Shown one piece after another: positions 8,622-17,717 of a DNA stretch of 64,000 nucleotides. The notes under the pieces were generated by a model, which was given only the letters and a program-made list of their open reading frames with translations, did no database searches and had not been told where the DNA came from. Each line of letters starts with the position of its first letter. Position 1 is the stretch's first letter. This DNA is from G965276765 sp965276825 (lineage in GTDB: Bacteria; Actinomycetota; Acidimicrobiia; Acidimicrobiales; Palsa-688), in contig OZ255630.1 in the NCBI GenBank assembly GCA_965276825.1, forward strand, positions 1,550,001 to 1,614,000, in the 5' to 3' direction. The position numbers were made by a program, and so were the translations under genes.

Positions 8622-10475
8622 ATGAGCGCGGCGAGGGTGCGGGGCAAGACCGAACCCACCGATGCGGTGATGGGCGCCGGGCTGCCGGTGCCCCCCGGCC
8701 GGGAGCTGGCGCTCGGCGACTTCACCGTTGGTTGGCGCACGGTCGTGCTCCTGCCGCTCGCCGTTGCGGTCGGCGCCGCCGCAGCCGCGGCGGCCCTCGG
8801 TCTGCTCGACCTGATCGGCCTGGTCACCCACCTGGCCTATTTCGGCAACGTCGGGGTGTCGCTCGTCGACCCGGGCAGCAACCGGCTGGGCGCCTGGGCC
8901 GTCCTCATCCCCGTCGTGGGTGGGCTGATCGTGGGATTGATGGCCAGGTTCGGCTCCGAGCAGATCCGCGGGCACGGCATCCCCGAGGCGATGGAGACCA
9001 TCCTGATCGGCGGCTCCCGCGTCCAGCCCCGGCTGGCGGTCCTCAAGCCCGTCTCGAGCGCCGTCAGCATCGGCTCGGGCGGCCCCTTCGGCGCGGAGGG
9101 ACCCATCATCCTGACCGGCGGCGCCATCGGGTCGATCCTGGCCCAGCTCTTCCGGCTGGCCGCCGTCGAGCGTCGAACGCTGCTCGTCGCCGGCGCCTGC
9201 GCCGGGATGGCCGCCGTCTTCGGCACACCCGTCGCCGCCGCCCTCTTCGGCGTCGAGCTGCTCGTCTTCGAGTGGCGACCACGGTCGTTCGTGCCGATCG
9301 CCGTGGCCGTCACCGTCGCCGAGGTCATCCGCAACGCCTTCGCCCATGCCGGGCTGATGAGCGCCGTCCCGCTGTTCCCGGTGCCCCCCCACGGCACGTT
9401 CAACGGGATCGGCGTCGGCGAGGCCGCCGTGATCGGTGTCGCCGCCGGGGTGCTCGCCCTGGTGCTCACCACGGCGTGCTACGGCGCCGAGGACGCGTTC
9501 AAGAAGCTGCCCATCCACTGGATGTGGTGGCCGCCCATCGGTGGGCTCGTCGTGGGTCTCGGCGGCCTGGTCGACGGCAAGGCCCTCGGCGTGGGCTATC
9601 CCGTCATCGGCGCCGAGCTCGCCGGGCACCTCGCGCTCGGCGCGCTCCTCCTGCTCCTCGTCGTCAAACTGGTCATCTGGTCGGTCGCGCTGGGCTCCGG
9701 CACGAGCGGCGGCATCCTGGCACCGCTGCTCATGATGGGAGCGGCCACCGGCGGGATCATCGGCCACGCGTTCGGGGGCCCATCGGGGACGTGGGCGTTG
9801 ATGGGCATGGCCGGTGCACTCGCCGGGGTCACCCGCTCGCCGTTGACCTCCGTCGTGTTCGCCTTCGAGCTGACCCACGACACCGGCTCACTCCTCCCGC
9901 TCCTGATCACCTGTGCCCTCGCCCACCTCGTGAGCACCCTGATCCTCAGGCGGTCGATCCTCACCGAGAAGGTGGCCCGCAAGGGCTTCCACGTCATGCG
10001 GGAGTACGCCGTCGACCAGCTCGAGGCCGTCTTCGTGCGCGAGGCCATGCTCCAAGACGTCATCGCCATGACCGCGGAGGACCCCGCCGCGGAGCTCCGG
10101 GGCATCCTCGAGGCCGACCCTCTGGCGCGACGCCAACGCCTGTACCCGGTGCTCGGACCGAAAGGCCTGGTCGGCGTGGTCGGGTGGTCCGACCTGACCG
10201 AGTGCCGCGACCGGCCATCGACCCGGATCGGCGACATCGCCCATGTCGACCCGGTGGTGGCCTGGCCCGACGAGACGCTGCGCTCCGCCGCCGATCGGAT
10301 GGCCGAGCACACCCTCGGCGCCCTTCCCGTCGTCGACCGGGCCGATCGCGGGCACCTCGTCGGTGTCGTCACCCACTTCGAGCTGCTGGCCGGCCGCCGT
10401 CGGCAGCTGGTCGAGGAACGCCACCGGGAACGGTCCCTCCGTCTCGTCTCGTGGCGTCGCGGCCGGGTGCCATGA
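8622..10475 (+). CDS. ClC-family chloride channel or H+/Cl- antiporter with CBS pair
   Basis: A membrane chloride transporter of about 617 residues. The ClC pore signatures are clear: GSGGPFGAEGP (the GxEGP loop with the gating glutamate kept), GSGTSGGILAPLLMMGAATG, and the late GVTRSPLTSVVFAFELT helix. Around ten hydrophobic segments precede a cytoplasmic tail from about residue 475 with two CBS motifs (VREAMLQDVIAMTAED and IGDIAHVDPVVAWPDETL), which usually bind adenine nucleotides and tune gating. I place the start at ATG 8622, with a weak GGA 7 bp upstream; a TTG at 8610 is in frame and would add four residues. A MarR-type gene follows 41 bp downstream. Confidence 0.9.
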   Translation: MSAARVRGKTEPTDAVMGAGLPVPPGRELALGDFTVGWRTVVLLPLAVAVGAAAAAAALGLLDLIGLVTHLAYFGNVGVSLVDPGSNRLGAWAVLIPVVGGLIVGLMARFGSEQIRGHGIPEAMETILIGGSRVQPRLAVLKPVSSAVSIGSGGPFGAEGPIILTGGAIGSILAQLFRLAAVERRTLLVAGACAGMAAVFGTPVAAALFGVELLVFEWRPRSFVPIAVAVTVAEVIRNAFAHAGLMSAVPLFPVPPHGTFNGIGVGEAAVIGVAAGVLALVLTTACYGAEDAFKKLPIHWMWWPPIGGLVVGLGGLVDGKALGVGYPVIGAELAGHLALGALLLLLVVKLVIWSVALGSGTSGGILAPLLMMGAATGGIIGHAFGGPSGTWALMGMAGALAGVTRSPLTSVVFAFELTHDTGSLLPLLITCALAHLVSTLILRRSILTEKVARKGFHVMREYAVDQLEAVFVREAMLQDVIAMTAEDPAAELRGILEADPLARRQRLYPVLGPKGLVGVVGWSDLTECRDRPSTRIGDIAHVDPVVAWPDETLRSAADRMAEHTLGALPVVDRADRGHLVGVVTHFELLAGRRRQLVEERHRERSLRLVSWRRGRVP

Positions 10476-10504
10476 CCCCCGGCTCGGCGCGCCCTTCCCG
10501 CTCC

Positions 10505-10510
10505 TACGAT
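10505..10510 (+). promoter_or_regulatory. -10 element for a leaderless marR-like transcript
   Basis: TACGAT lies exactly 6 bp before the ATG at 10517, with no Shine-Dalgarno sequence between. This gives the MarR-like gene its own start even though the ClC gene is close upstream. Confidence 0.5.
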
Positions 10511-10516
10511 CGGGTC

Positions 10517-10954
10517 ATGCCACCCCGCCGGGTCAGCGACCGCGAGTACGGCCAGCTCCTGGCCATGCGCACGGGGCTGCGCGAGTTTCTCCACTGGAGC
10601 GAGCGCCAGGCCCACGAGGCCGGCCTCACCGGGCACCAGCATCAGCTGCTCCTTGCGGTCAAGGGCCATCCCGACGAGCGGGGGCCCACCGTCGGTGACG
10701 TCGCCGGCTACCTGACGCTCAAGCACCACAGCGCCGTCGGCCTCATCGACCGCGCCGACCAGGCCGGCCTGGTCGTCAGGGTCGACGATCCCGACGACCA
10801 TCGCGTCGTGCGCCTCCGCCTCACGCCTGACGGCGAGAAGCGGCTCGCCCGGCTCTCCGCGCTCCACCTCGAGGAGCTCGGACGCCTGGCCCCGGAGATG
10901 CAATCCATCTGGAGGGGCATCGGACCCCGGGACGAGGATGGCGAACGTCGCTGA
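10517..10954 (+). CDS. MarR-family transcriptional regulator
   Basis: A 145-residue winged-helix regulator. The central part is typical of MarR: LTGHQHQLLLAVKGHP, then VGDVAGYLTLKHHSAVGLIDRADQAGLVVRVDDPDDHRVVRLRLTPDGEKRLARL, where the DPDDHR wing is the family hallmark (roughly residues 80-100). A long helix after it would form the dimer interface. The target is unknown; the ClC gene upstream and the oxidation operon starting at 11015 are both candidates. No cysteine or other obvious redox or metal site is visible. Confidence 0.88.
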   Translation: MPPRRVSDREYGQLLAMRTGLREFLHWSERQAHEAGLTGHQHQLLLAVKGHPDERGPTVGDVAGYLTLKHHSAVGLIDRADQAGLVVRVDDPDDHRVVRLRLTPDGEKRLARLSALHLEELGRLAPEMQSIWRGIGPRDEDGERR

Positions 10955-10971
10955 TCAATCTGGTCGGAGGC

Positions 10972-10977
10972 GGGTAC
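10972..10977 (+). promoter_or_regulatory. Possible stress-sigma -10 (GGGTAC) for the oxidation operon
   Basis: GGGTAC resembles the -10 of SigB/SigF-type promoters in actinobacteria and lies 37 bp before the operon's first start codon, which has a clear RBS (AGAAGGGAG). I do not see a convincing -35, so this is a weak call. Confidence 0.25.
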
Positions 10978-11014
10978 ATCCCCGTCGGGTTCACTCGGAC
11001 GAGAAGGGAGAGTC

Positions 11015-12778
11015 GTGGGAGCGATCGCAGCAGAGGTCTTGATCGACCGGTTGGCGGACTGGGGGGTGGACACCGTCTTCGGGCTGCCAGGTGACGGGAT
11101 CAACGGGATCATGGAGGGGCTGCGGCGCTGTCAGGACCGGGTCCGCTTCGTGCTCGTGCAACACGAGGAGGCGGCGGCCTTCATGGCGTGCGCCTACGCC
11201 AAGGCCACGGGCAGGATCGGCGTGTGCCTGGCCACCTCGGGTCCCGGGGCGGTGCACCTGCTCAACGGCCTGTACGACGCCAAGCTCGACCACGTGCCGG
11301 TGCTGGCCATCACGGGCATGCAGGAGACGCAGATGCTCGGCACCGGCTACCAGCAGGAGGTGGCCACCGACCATCTGTACATGGACGTGGCCGCCTACAA
11401 CCAGGTCATCATGGTGCCGGCCCAGCTGCCGACGCTCGTCGACCTGGCCATCCGCCACGCGCTGGCCCGCCGCACCGTGTCGCACCTGACCATGCCCAAC
11501 GACGTGCAGGTGGCCGACGCCGGTGACGCACCGTTCGCGGCGGTCGGCCCGGCGGTCAACAAGCCCACCGCCGCGGTCTACCTGGCTCCTTCGGGCCTGC
11601 CCCGCCCCGAGGACCTGCGCGCCGCGGTCGACGTGCTCGCCGCCGGGCAGCGGCCGGTGATGCTGGTCGGCGCGGGCGCCCTCCACGCCCGTGACGAGGT
11701 GCTGGCGGTGGCCGAGCTGCTCGGCAGCCCGATCGTCAAGACGCTGCCGGGCAAGGCGGTCGTCCCGGACGATCACCCCCTCACGATCGGTGGGATCGGC
11801 CTGCTCGGGACGAAGCCGGCCGAGGAGGTCATGGAGTCCTGCGACACGCTGCTCATGGTCGGGACCAACTTCCCCTACACCAAGTACCTGCCCGCCGCCG
11901 GCCAGGCCCGGGCCGTCCAGATCGAAGCCGACCCGACCCGGGCCGGCAACCGCCTGCCCGTCGAGGTGCCGGTGATCGGCGACGCCAAGGAGTCCCTCGC
12001 CGCCCTGGCCCCGCTGTTGCGCCGCTCCGAGGACCGGAGCTGGCTCGAAGGCGCCCAGAAGGGGATGGTCGACTGGCGGGAGCGGATGGGCGCCCTCGAG
12101 ACCGCCGAGACCGATCCGATCCAGCCGCAACGTCTCGTCCGGGCCATCGACCGGGCCGCCTCCGACGACGCCATCCTGACCTGCGACTCGGGCACCATCG
12201 CCACCTGGGCGGCCAGGCACTTCGACATCCGCGGTGACCGCAGGTTCTTCCTGTCGGGGAACCTGGCCACCATGGCACCCGGCCTTCCCTACGCCATCGG
12301 CATCCAGCACGCCTATCCGGGCAGGCAGGTCATCGCCTTCGTCGGCGACGGCGGCTTCGCCATGTTGATGGCCGAGCTGGCCACCGCCGCCCGCTACCAC
12401 CTGCCCGTCAAGGTGGTCGTCAACAACAACGCCGAGCTCGGCCAGATCCAGTGGGAGCAGATGGTCCTCGGCTACCCGGAGTTCGGGATCCGCTTCGGGC
12501 GTCGCAACGACTTCGCTCCCTGGGCCCAGGCCTGCGGATGGTGGGCGCAGCGGGTCGACAAGGTCGCCGACCTCGACACGGCGGTGGCGGCCATGCTCGC
12601 GCACTCCGGCCCGGCGCTGCTCGACGTGAGCGTCAACCCCGACGAGCCGCCGATGCCGGGCCGCGTGACCTACGAGCAGGCCAAGTCGTTCACCAAGGCG
12701 TTCCTCTCCGGCCAGTCCCGCAAGGCCACCATCGCCACCACGTTGTTCAAGGACAAGATCCGGGAGCTGCGCTCGTGA
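11015..12778 (+). CDS. Thiamine-diphosphate enzyme, pyruvate oxidase/acetolactate synthase-like
   Basis: A 587-residue ThDP-dependent enzyme of the pyruvate oxidase / quinone-dependent pyruvate dehydrogenase group. The N-terminal Pyr domain has the activating glutamate (E51 in VQHEEAAAFM) and ATSGPGAVHLLNGLYDAKLDHVPV. The middle domain covers about 190-330. The C-terminal PP domain has the ThDP/Mg motif beginning GDGGF (444-448) and ending VNNNAELGQIQWEQ (469 on). GTG start at 11015 with AGAAGGGAG upstream. It opens a nine-gene run and overlaps the next gene by four bases. Its exact substrate (pyruvate or another 2-oxo acid, perhaps a product of the sugar-acid enzymes downstream) cannot be read from the sequence. 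Confidence 0.85.
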   Translation: MGAIAAEVLIDRLADWGVDTVFGLPGDGINGIMEGLRRCQDRVRFVLVQHEEAAAFMACAYAKATGRIGVCLATSGPGAVHLLNGLYDAKLDHVPVLAITGMQETQMLGTGYQQEVATDHLYMDVAAYNQVIMVPAQLPTLVDLAIRHALARRTVSHLTMPNDVQVADAGDAPFAAVGPAVNKPTAAVYLAPSGLPRPEDLRAAVDVLAAGQRPVMLVGAGALHARDEVLAVAELLGSPIVKTLPGKAVVPDDHPLTIGGIGLLGTKPAEEVMESCDTLLMVGTNFPYTKYLPAAGQARAVQIEADPTRAGNRLPVEVPVIGDAKESLAALAPLLRRSEDRSWLEGAQKGMVDWRERMGALETAETDPIQPQRLVRAIDRAASDDAILTCDSGTIATWAARHFDIRGDRRFFLSGNLATMAPGLPYAIGIQHAYPGRQVIAFVGDGGFAMLMAELATAARYHLPVKVVVNNNAELGQIQWEQMVLGYPEFGIRFGRRNDFAPWAQACGWWAQRVDKVADLDTAVAAMLAHSGPALLDVSVNPDEPPMPGRVTYEQAKSFTKAFLSGQSRKATIATTLFKDKIRELRS

Positions 12779-13215
12779 CCGTCGGAGGGGTCGTCGACGT
12801 CGCGCTCGACGACATCCGCACGGGCCGATTCGAGCGCACCCTCGCCGGCCTGGCCGCCGCCGGGGCACTGGTGACGACGGCCGAGATCTACACGTCCCAC
12901 GACAGCGCCAGCTTCGGCAACAAGATGATGTGGGTCCCCATCGTGGTCATGCCCACCCTGGCGCCCGCCGGCGTGGCCGCGGTGCTCAGCCGGCGGGCCG
13001 CCAAGACGGTCCTGCCGGTCGCGTCCGCGCTGGTGGTCGCCAACGGGCTGCAGGGCTTCTACCTGCACTGCCGCGGGGTGCACCAGAAGCCGGGCGGCTG
13101 GCACAACCTTCGCTACAACGTCGAGATGGGGCCGCCGGTCTTCGCGCCGCTCCTCGCTTCGCTGGTCGGCGGCATGGGTCTGCTGGCCTCGCTGCTCCGC
13201 CGGGAGCGGTACTGA
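12775..13215 (+). CDS. Four-helix integral membrane protein of unknown function
   Basis: A 146-residue protein I do not recognise as a named family. Hydrophobic segments are visible near residues 23-42, 53-72, 78-97 and 120-142, with the soluble segment HCRGVHQKPGGWHNLRYNVEMGPP between the third and fourth. The histidine- and cysteine-bearing loop could face a partner. Its GTG start overlaps the TPP-enzyme stop (GTGA), and its own stop overlaps the next ATG, so translation is coupled on both sides. Its place between a ThDP enzyme and a gluconate-dehydrogenase-like pair suggests a membrane anchor or electron-transfer partner, which is inference only. Confidence 0.75.
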   Translation: MTVGGVVDVALDDIRTGRFERTLAGLAAAGALVTTAEIYTSHDSASFGNKMMWVPIVVMPTLAPAGVAAVLSRRAAKTVLPVASALVVANGLQGFYLHCRGVHQKPGGWHNLRYNVEMGPPVFAPLLASLVGGMGLLASLLRRERY

Positions 13216-13856
13216 TGGGCGGCCCCTTCCGGCCGACGTCCCGGCGCGCCGTCACCCCCGGCAACCGGGGGGCGTTTCCCGGCTTCGACGTGCTCGACCA
13301 GGTCGATCACTGGGACGAGGTGACCGCCGGCGTCGTCCTGGCCCGCCTCGACCCGCAGCCGGACTACAGCTTCTTCACCCCGGCCGAGCAGGCCACCGCC
13401 GACACCCTCTTCGACCAGCTGCTCGGCCAGCACGACGAGCCCAAGGTGCCGGTGCTGCCGCTGGTCGACCGGCGCCTGGCCCTCGACGAGACCGACGGGT
13501 GGCGCTACGAAGGGATGCCGGAGGACCGGGAGGCGTGGCGGCTCACCCTCGCCGCCCTCGACGACGACGCCCGCGCCGCCCACGGTGAGCCGTTCCACGC
13601 CGTCGGGGAGCGCATGCAGGCGGCGCTGGTGCAGGCTGTCCAGGAGCACGACGGCGACTGGCACGGGCTGAAGGCGTCGTACGTCTGGTCGCTGTGGACC
13701 CGCTACGCCTGCGCGGCGTTCTACTCCCACCCCTGGGCGTGGAACGAGATCGGCTTCAGCGGCCCCGCCTACCCCCGCGGCTATAAGGCGCTCGGCATCG
13801 GTCAGCTCGAGACGTGGGAAGTCCACCACGCCGAGCCTTCGGGCGGTGGACGATGA
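13215..13856 (+). CDS. Gluconate 2-dehydrogenase subunit 3-like protein
   Basis: A 213-residue protein resembling the small (gamma, subunit 3) component of membrane-bound gluconate dehydrogenases. The FFTPAEQATADTLFDQLLG stretch, the VPVLPLVDRRL segment and the YVWSLWTRYACAAFYSHPWAWNEIGFSGPAYPRGY end, with its FYSHP and GxxAYPRGY pattern, are those typically seen in this family. There is no Tat-type signal peptide of the sort many relatives have, so it may be cytoplasmic. It overlaps the upstream gene by one base and the following GMC flavoprotein gene by four bases, the usual pairing for this complex. Confidence 0.78.
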   Translation: MGGPFRPTSRRAVTPGNRGAFPGFDVLDQVDHWDEVTAGVVLARLDPQPDYSFFTPAEQATADTLFDQLLGQHDEPKVPVLPLVDRRLALDETDGWRYEGMPEDREAWRLTLAALDDDARAAHGEPFHAVGERMQAALVQAVQEHDGDWHGLKASYVWSLWTRYACAAFYSHPWAWNEIGFSGPAYPRGYKALGIGQLETWEVHHAEPSGGGR

Positions 13857-15520
13857 AGCGGCGCCTCGACTACGGCCGGCTGCGGGCCCGCAACGACTCC
13901 GCCTGGCTGATCCCCAACAGCCAGGACCGCAGCAACCATCGCCTCCGTGCCGACATGCGCCGCTTCGACGACGACGACGAGCTCGACCTGGTGATCGTCG
14001 GCTGCGGCGCGGGCGGCGCGACCCTCCTCCAGCGGCTGGCCAGAGCCGGCTGGAAGGTGGCCGCCCTCGACGCCGGGCCGTTCTGGGACCCCGACGCCGA
14101 CTGGGTGAGCGACGAGCTCGGATCCCACCGGCTGTACTGGACCGAGCCGAGGGTGATCGCCGGGGCGGATCCGGTGCCGCTCGGTTCCAACAACTCGGGG
14201 CGCGGCGTCGGCGGGTCCATGGTGCACTACGCCGGCTACACCCCGCGCTTCCATCCCTCCGACTTCCGCACCTCGAGCACGGACGGCGTCGGCGCCGACT
14301 GGCCGATCAGCTACGACGATCTGCGCTCGCACTACGAGGCCATCGAGGAGGAGCTCCCGGTGTCGGGGCAGGACTGGCCGTGGGGCGACGCGCACCGGTA
14401 CCCGTTCTCCCCCCAGCCGGTGAGCGGCAACGGGGACATCTTCCTGCGCGGGGCGCGAGCAGCGGGCATCGACGCCCGCGTCGGCCCGGTCGCCATCGCC
14501 AACGGTCGGTTCGGCAACCGTCCGCACTGCATCTACCGGGGGTTCTGCCTCCAGGGGTGCAAGGTCAACGCCAAGGCCTCACCGCTGATCACCCATGTGC
14601 CCGACGCCCTCGCCCACGGCGCCGAGGTCCGCCCCAACTGCATGGTGAGCAAGGTGGTCGTCGGGCCCGACGGCCTGGCCTCCGGGGTCACCTACATCGC
14701 CGACGGCGTCGAGCACTTCCAGCGGGCCCGCGCCGTCGCGGTCGCCGGCTACTCCATCGAGACACCTCGCCTCCTGCTCCTCTCCGCCGAGCGCCGATTC
14801 CCCGACGGGCTGGGCAACGACGAGGGCCAGGTCGGCCACTACCTGATGGTCCAGGGCGCCCCGCAGAGCGGCGGGCGTTTCGACGACGAGATCCGCATGT
14901 TCAAAGCGCCTCCGCCGGAGGTGTCGACCGAGGCGTTCTACGAGACCGACCCGACCGCCGACCACAAGCGGGGCTACACGATCCAGAACGTGTCGCCCCT
15001 GCCCATCACCTACGCCGAGCACGTCGCCGCCCAGGGCCACTGGGGCGAAGCGCTGCGGTCCCGGATGCGCGACTACGTCCACTGGGCGACCCTCGGCGCG
15101 CTGTGCGAGTTCCTGCCCCAGTACGACAACGCCGTGACCCTCTCCGACGTCGAGGACCGCTTCGGGCTGCCGGTGGCGAGGTTCTCCTACACGCAGTGCG
15201 ACAACGACAAGAGCCTGGTGAAGGCGGCCACGGCCACCATGGACACGATCCTGCGCGCCGCGGGGGCCAACGAGGTCATCACCATCGACCGCTACGCCCA
15301 CCTCGTCGGCGGCTGCCGCATGGCGGCCGACGAGCGCCACGGCGTGGTCGACGCCGACCTGCGCAGCTTCGCCGTGGCCAACCTGTACCTGACCGACGGA
15401 AGCGTGCTGCCGACCCAGGGGGCGGCCAACCCGGCGCTCACGATCATGGCCGTGGCGGCGCGTTGCGCCGACCGGCTCGTCGCGGGGGCCAAGGCCGGAA
15501 GCCGGACCGTGGCCCGATGA
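13853..15520 (+). CDS. GMC-family flavoprotein oxidoreductase
   Basis: A 555-residue FAD-dependent sugar or alcohol dehydrogenase. The Rossmann motif GCGAGG begins at residue 50 (LDLVIVGCGAGGATLLQRL), followed by the flavin-loop segment NNSGRGVGGSMVHYAGYTPRF. A cysteine cluster (CIYRGFCLQGC) like that of gluconate-dehydrogenase large subunits follows. The C-terminal substrate and FAD region has HLVGGCRM and GAANPALTIMA. The ATG start at 13853 overlaps the small-subunit stop (ATGA); a longer in-frame start at 13814 would sit inside that gene and is unlikely. With the small subunit it probably oxidises an aldose or aldonate, passing electrons to a membrane acceptor. Confidence 0.86.
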   Translation: MKRRLDYGRLRARNDSAWLIPNSQDRSNHRLRADMRRFDDDDELDLVIVGCGAGGATLLQRLARAGWKVAALDAGPFWDPDADWVSDELGSHRLYWTEPRVIAGADPVPLGSNNSGRGVGGSMVHYAGYTPRFHPSDFRTSSTDGVGADWPISYDDLRSHYEAIEEELPVSGQDWPWGDAHRYPFSPQPVSGNGDIFLRGARAAGIDARVGPVAIANGRFGNRPHCIYRGFCLQGCKVNAKASPLITHVPDALAHGAEVRPNCMVSKVVVGPDGLASGVTYIADGVEHFQRARAVAVAGYSIETPRLLLLSAERRFPDGLGNDEGQVGHYLMVQGAPQSGGRFDDEIRMFKAPPPEVSTEAFYETDPTADHKRGYTIQNVSPLPITYAEHVAAQGHWGEALRSRMRDYVHWATLGALCEFLPQYDNAVTLSDVEDRFGLPVARFSYTQCDNDKSLVKAATATMDTILRAAGANEVITIDRYAHLVGGCRMAADERHGVVDADLRSFAVANLYLTDGSVLPTQGAANPALTIMAVAARCADRLVAGAKAGSRTVAR

Positions 15521-16623
15521 CCGTGGAGGCACCGGTCGGCGCCCTCACCGCCGAGGTGTTCGTCGTGCCCACCGACGGCCCCGAAGCCGACGGTACCCTG
15601 ACCTGGGACTCGACCACCGTCGTGGTCGTCGAAGCTCGCGCCGGAGACGTCTCCGGGCTCGGCTGGACCTACGCCGGAGCGGGGGCCAAGGCGGTCGTCG
15701 AGCACCACCTGGCCGCCGTCGTCACAGGAGCCGACCCCCTCGCGGTGCCCGGCACCCACGAGGCCATGGTCCGCGCCTGTCGCAACCTCGGTCGGCCAGG
15801 ACTGGTCGCCTGCGCCATCTCCGCCGTCGACATCGCCCTGTGGGACCTCAAGGCCCGGCTCCTCGACATCTCCCTCGCCGATCTGTTCGGCCGCTGCCGC
15901 GACACGGTGCCCGTCTACGGCAGCGGCGGGTTCACCAGCTACGACGACGAGCGGACCACCGAGCAGCTACGGACCTGGGTCGAGGAATGGGGCGTCCCCC
16001 GGGTCAAGATCAAGGTCGGCGAGTCCTGGGGCAGCCGGCCCGATCGGGACCTCCACCGGGTCGCCCTCGCCCGTCGGGTGGTGGGTGACGCGGTCGAGCT
16101 GTACGTCGACGCCAACGGCGGCTACACCCGCAAGCAGGCCGTGCGCCTCGGGGTCACCATGGCCGAGCGCCACGGCGTCACCTGGCTGGAGGAGCCCGTG
16201 TCCTCCGACGACCTCGACGGCCTCCGCGAGGTCCGCGACCAGTGCCCGGCGGATGTGGCGGCCGGCGAGTACGGCTACAGCCCCCAGTACTTCGTGCCCA
16301 TGATCGGATCCGGCGCGCTGGACTGCGTCCAGGCCGACGTCACCCGCTGCGGCGGCTACACCGACTGGTTGGCGATCGCCAACCTGGCCGCCGCCCACGG
16401 CCTCGACGTGTCCGGGCACTGCGCGCCCAACCTCCACGCCCACGTGGCCACGGCCGTGCCCCGCCTGCGGCACCTCGAGTACTTCCACGACCACCACCGC
16501 ATCGAGCACCTCCTCTTCGACGGAGCCCTCGATCCCACCGGCGGCAACCTCCGACCCGACCGGGACCGCCCCGGGCACGGCATGGCCCTGCGGCGCGCCG
16601 ATGCCGACCGCTACCTGGCCTGA
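15517..16623 (+). CDS. Enolase-superfamily (mandelate racemase-like) enzyme, probable sugar-acid dehydratase
   Basis: A 368-residue member of the mandelate racemase/muconate-lactonizing branch. The barrel has the KxK base motif at K164 and K166 (VKIKVG), metal ligands at D198 (VDANGG), E225 (LEEP) and E251 (AGEYG), and a C-terminal SGHCAPNLHAHVATAVPRL segment with histidines. These features fit proton abstraction next to a carboxylate, so a sugar-acid dehydratase or epimerase is likely. It overlaps the GMC gene by four bases, which would let it act on the acid made by that enzyme. The substrate cannot be assigned from sequence alone. Confidence 0.84.
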   Translation: MTVEAPVGALTAEVFVVPTDGPEADGTLTWDSTTVVVVEARAGDVSGLGWTYAGAGAKAVVEHHLAAVVTGADPLAVPGTHEAMVRACRNLGRPGLVACAISAVDIALWDLKARLLDISLADLFGRCRDTVPVYGSGGFTSYDDERTTEQLRTWVEEWGVPRVKIKVGESWGSRPDRDLHRVALARRVVGDAVELYVDANGGYTRKQAVRLGVTMAERHGVTWLEEPVSSDDLDGLREVRDQCPADVAAGEYGYSPQYFVPMIGSGALDCVQADVTRCGGYTDWLAIANLAAAHGLDVSGHCAPNLHAHVATAVPRLRHLEYFHDHHRIEHLLFDGALDPTGGNLRPDRDRPGHGMALRRADADRYLA

Positions 16624-16660
16624 ACCGCGCACCCCCGATCCCCACGCTCGAAGGAGAGCC

Positions 16661-17689
16661 ATGTCACCACGCCAGATCGCCGTCATCACGGGCGCGTCCG
16701 CAGGAGTCGGACGGGCCACCGCCAAGGCCTTCGCCGAGTCCGGCTTCGACGTGGCCCTGCTGGCCCGGGGCGCAGCCGGTCTGGCCGGCGCCGCCGCCGA
16801 CGTCGAAGCCGCCGGCGGCCGGGCCCTCGTCATCCCGACCGACGTCGCCCGCTACGACGAGGTCGACGCGGCCGCCACCAGGGCCGAGCAGGAGCTCGGC
16901 CCGATCGACGTGTGGGTCAACGACGCCATGACCACCGTCTTCGCTCCCGCCTGGGATGTCTCGCCTCGCGACTTCCAACGGGCCGTCGAGGTCACCTTCC
17001 TCGGCCAGGTGTGGGGCACCACCGCCGCCCTGGCCCGCATGCGGCCGCGGGACAGGGGCAGCATCGTCAACGTCGGATCCGCGTTGGCGTTCATGGGCAT
17101 CCCGCTGCAGTCGGCCTACTGCTCGTCCAAGTTCGCCTGCCGAGGGTTCTTCGAGTCGACCCGCGCCGAGCTCCTCCACGAGGGCAGCCACGTCCGGATG
17201 TCGATGGTCCACCTCCCTGCGGTGAACACCCCGCAGTTCGACTGGTGCGAGACCACCCTCGAGCACCACCCCCAGCCCGTCCCCCCGATCTACCAGCCCG
17301 AGATCCCGGCCAAGTTCATCCTCGCGGCCGCCATCGACGGACGGCCGACCAAGGTCGTCGGCTCGTGGAACAAGATCCTCGTGGTGGCCGGCCGGCTCTT
17401 CCCCGGCCTGGGCAACCAGTACGCGGCGATCGGCGCGTGGGACACCCAGCTGACCGACCAGCGAAACGCCCCGGACCGGCCCGACAACCTCCACCAGCCG
17501 GCCGACGAGCACGCCGACGCCGGCTCCCACGGGATCTTCGACGCCAAGGCGGGCGGATTCTTCGACCCGAGCTTCATCGAGAGCCTCCCGAGCACCGCCC
17601 GCACCTTCGCCACCGCCCTCGCGCGCACCGTCAAGGAGAAGCGCACCACCTATCAGGCCATCGCCGAACGCCGGAGCAGCCGCCGATGA
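16661..17689 (+). CDS. Short-chain dehydrogenase/reductase
   Basis: A 342-residue SDR. The NAD(P) motif TGASAGVG is at residues 10-17, the catalytic Tyr and Lys are Y153 and K157 (SAYCSSK), and the Ser lies in VNVGSALAF. It is longer than the classical 250 residues, with an extra C-terminal part (about 250-342) that ends with a basic helix. This long type is common in actinobacteria next to GMC and HPP genes. The ATG at 16661 follows a strong AAGGAGA box. The VNDAM in place of the usual NNAG is a mild departure from the family. Confidence 0.88.
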   Translation: MSPRQIAVITGASAGVGRATAKAFAESGFDVALLARGAAGLAGAAADVEAAGGRALVIPTDVARYDEVDAAATRAEQELGPIDVWVNDAMTTVFAPAWDVSPRDFQRAVEVTFLGQVWGTTAALARMRPRDRGSIVNVGSALAFMGIPLQSAYCSSKFACRGFFESTRAELLHEGSHVRMSMVHLPAVNTPQFDWCETTLEHHPQPVPPIYQPEIPAKFILAAAIDGRPTKVVGSWNKILVVAGRLFPGLGNQYAAIGAWDTQLTDQRNAPDRPDNLHQPADEHADAGSHGIFDAKAGGFFDPSFIESLPSTARTFATALARTVKEKRTTYQAIAERRSSRR

Positions 17690-17717
17690 GCGGGCCCACG
17701 CCCGCCGACCACACCGG

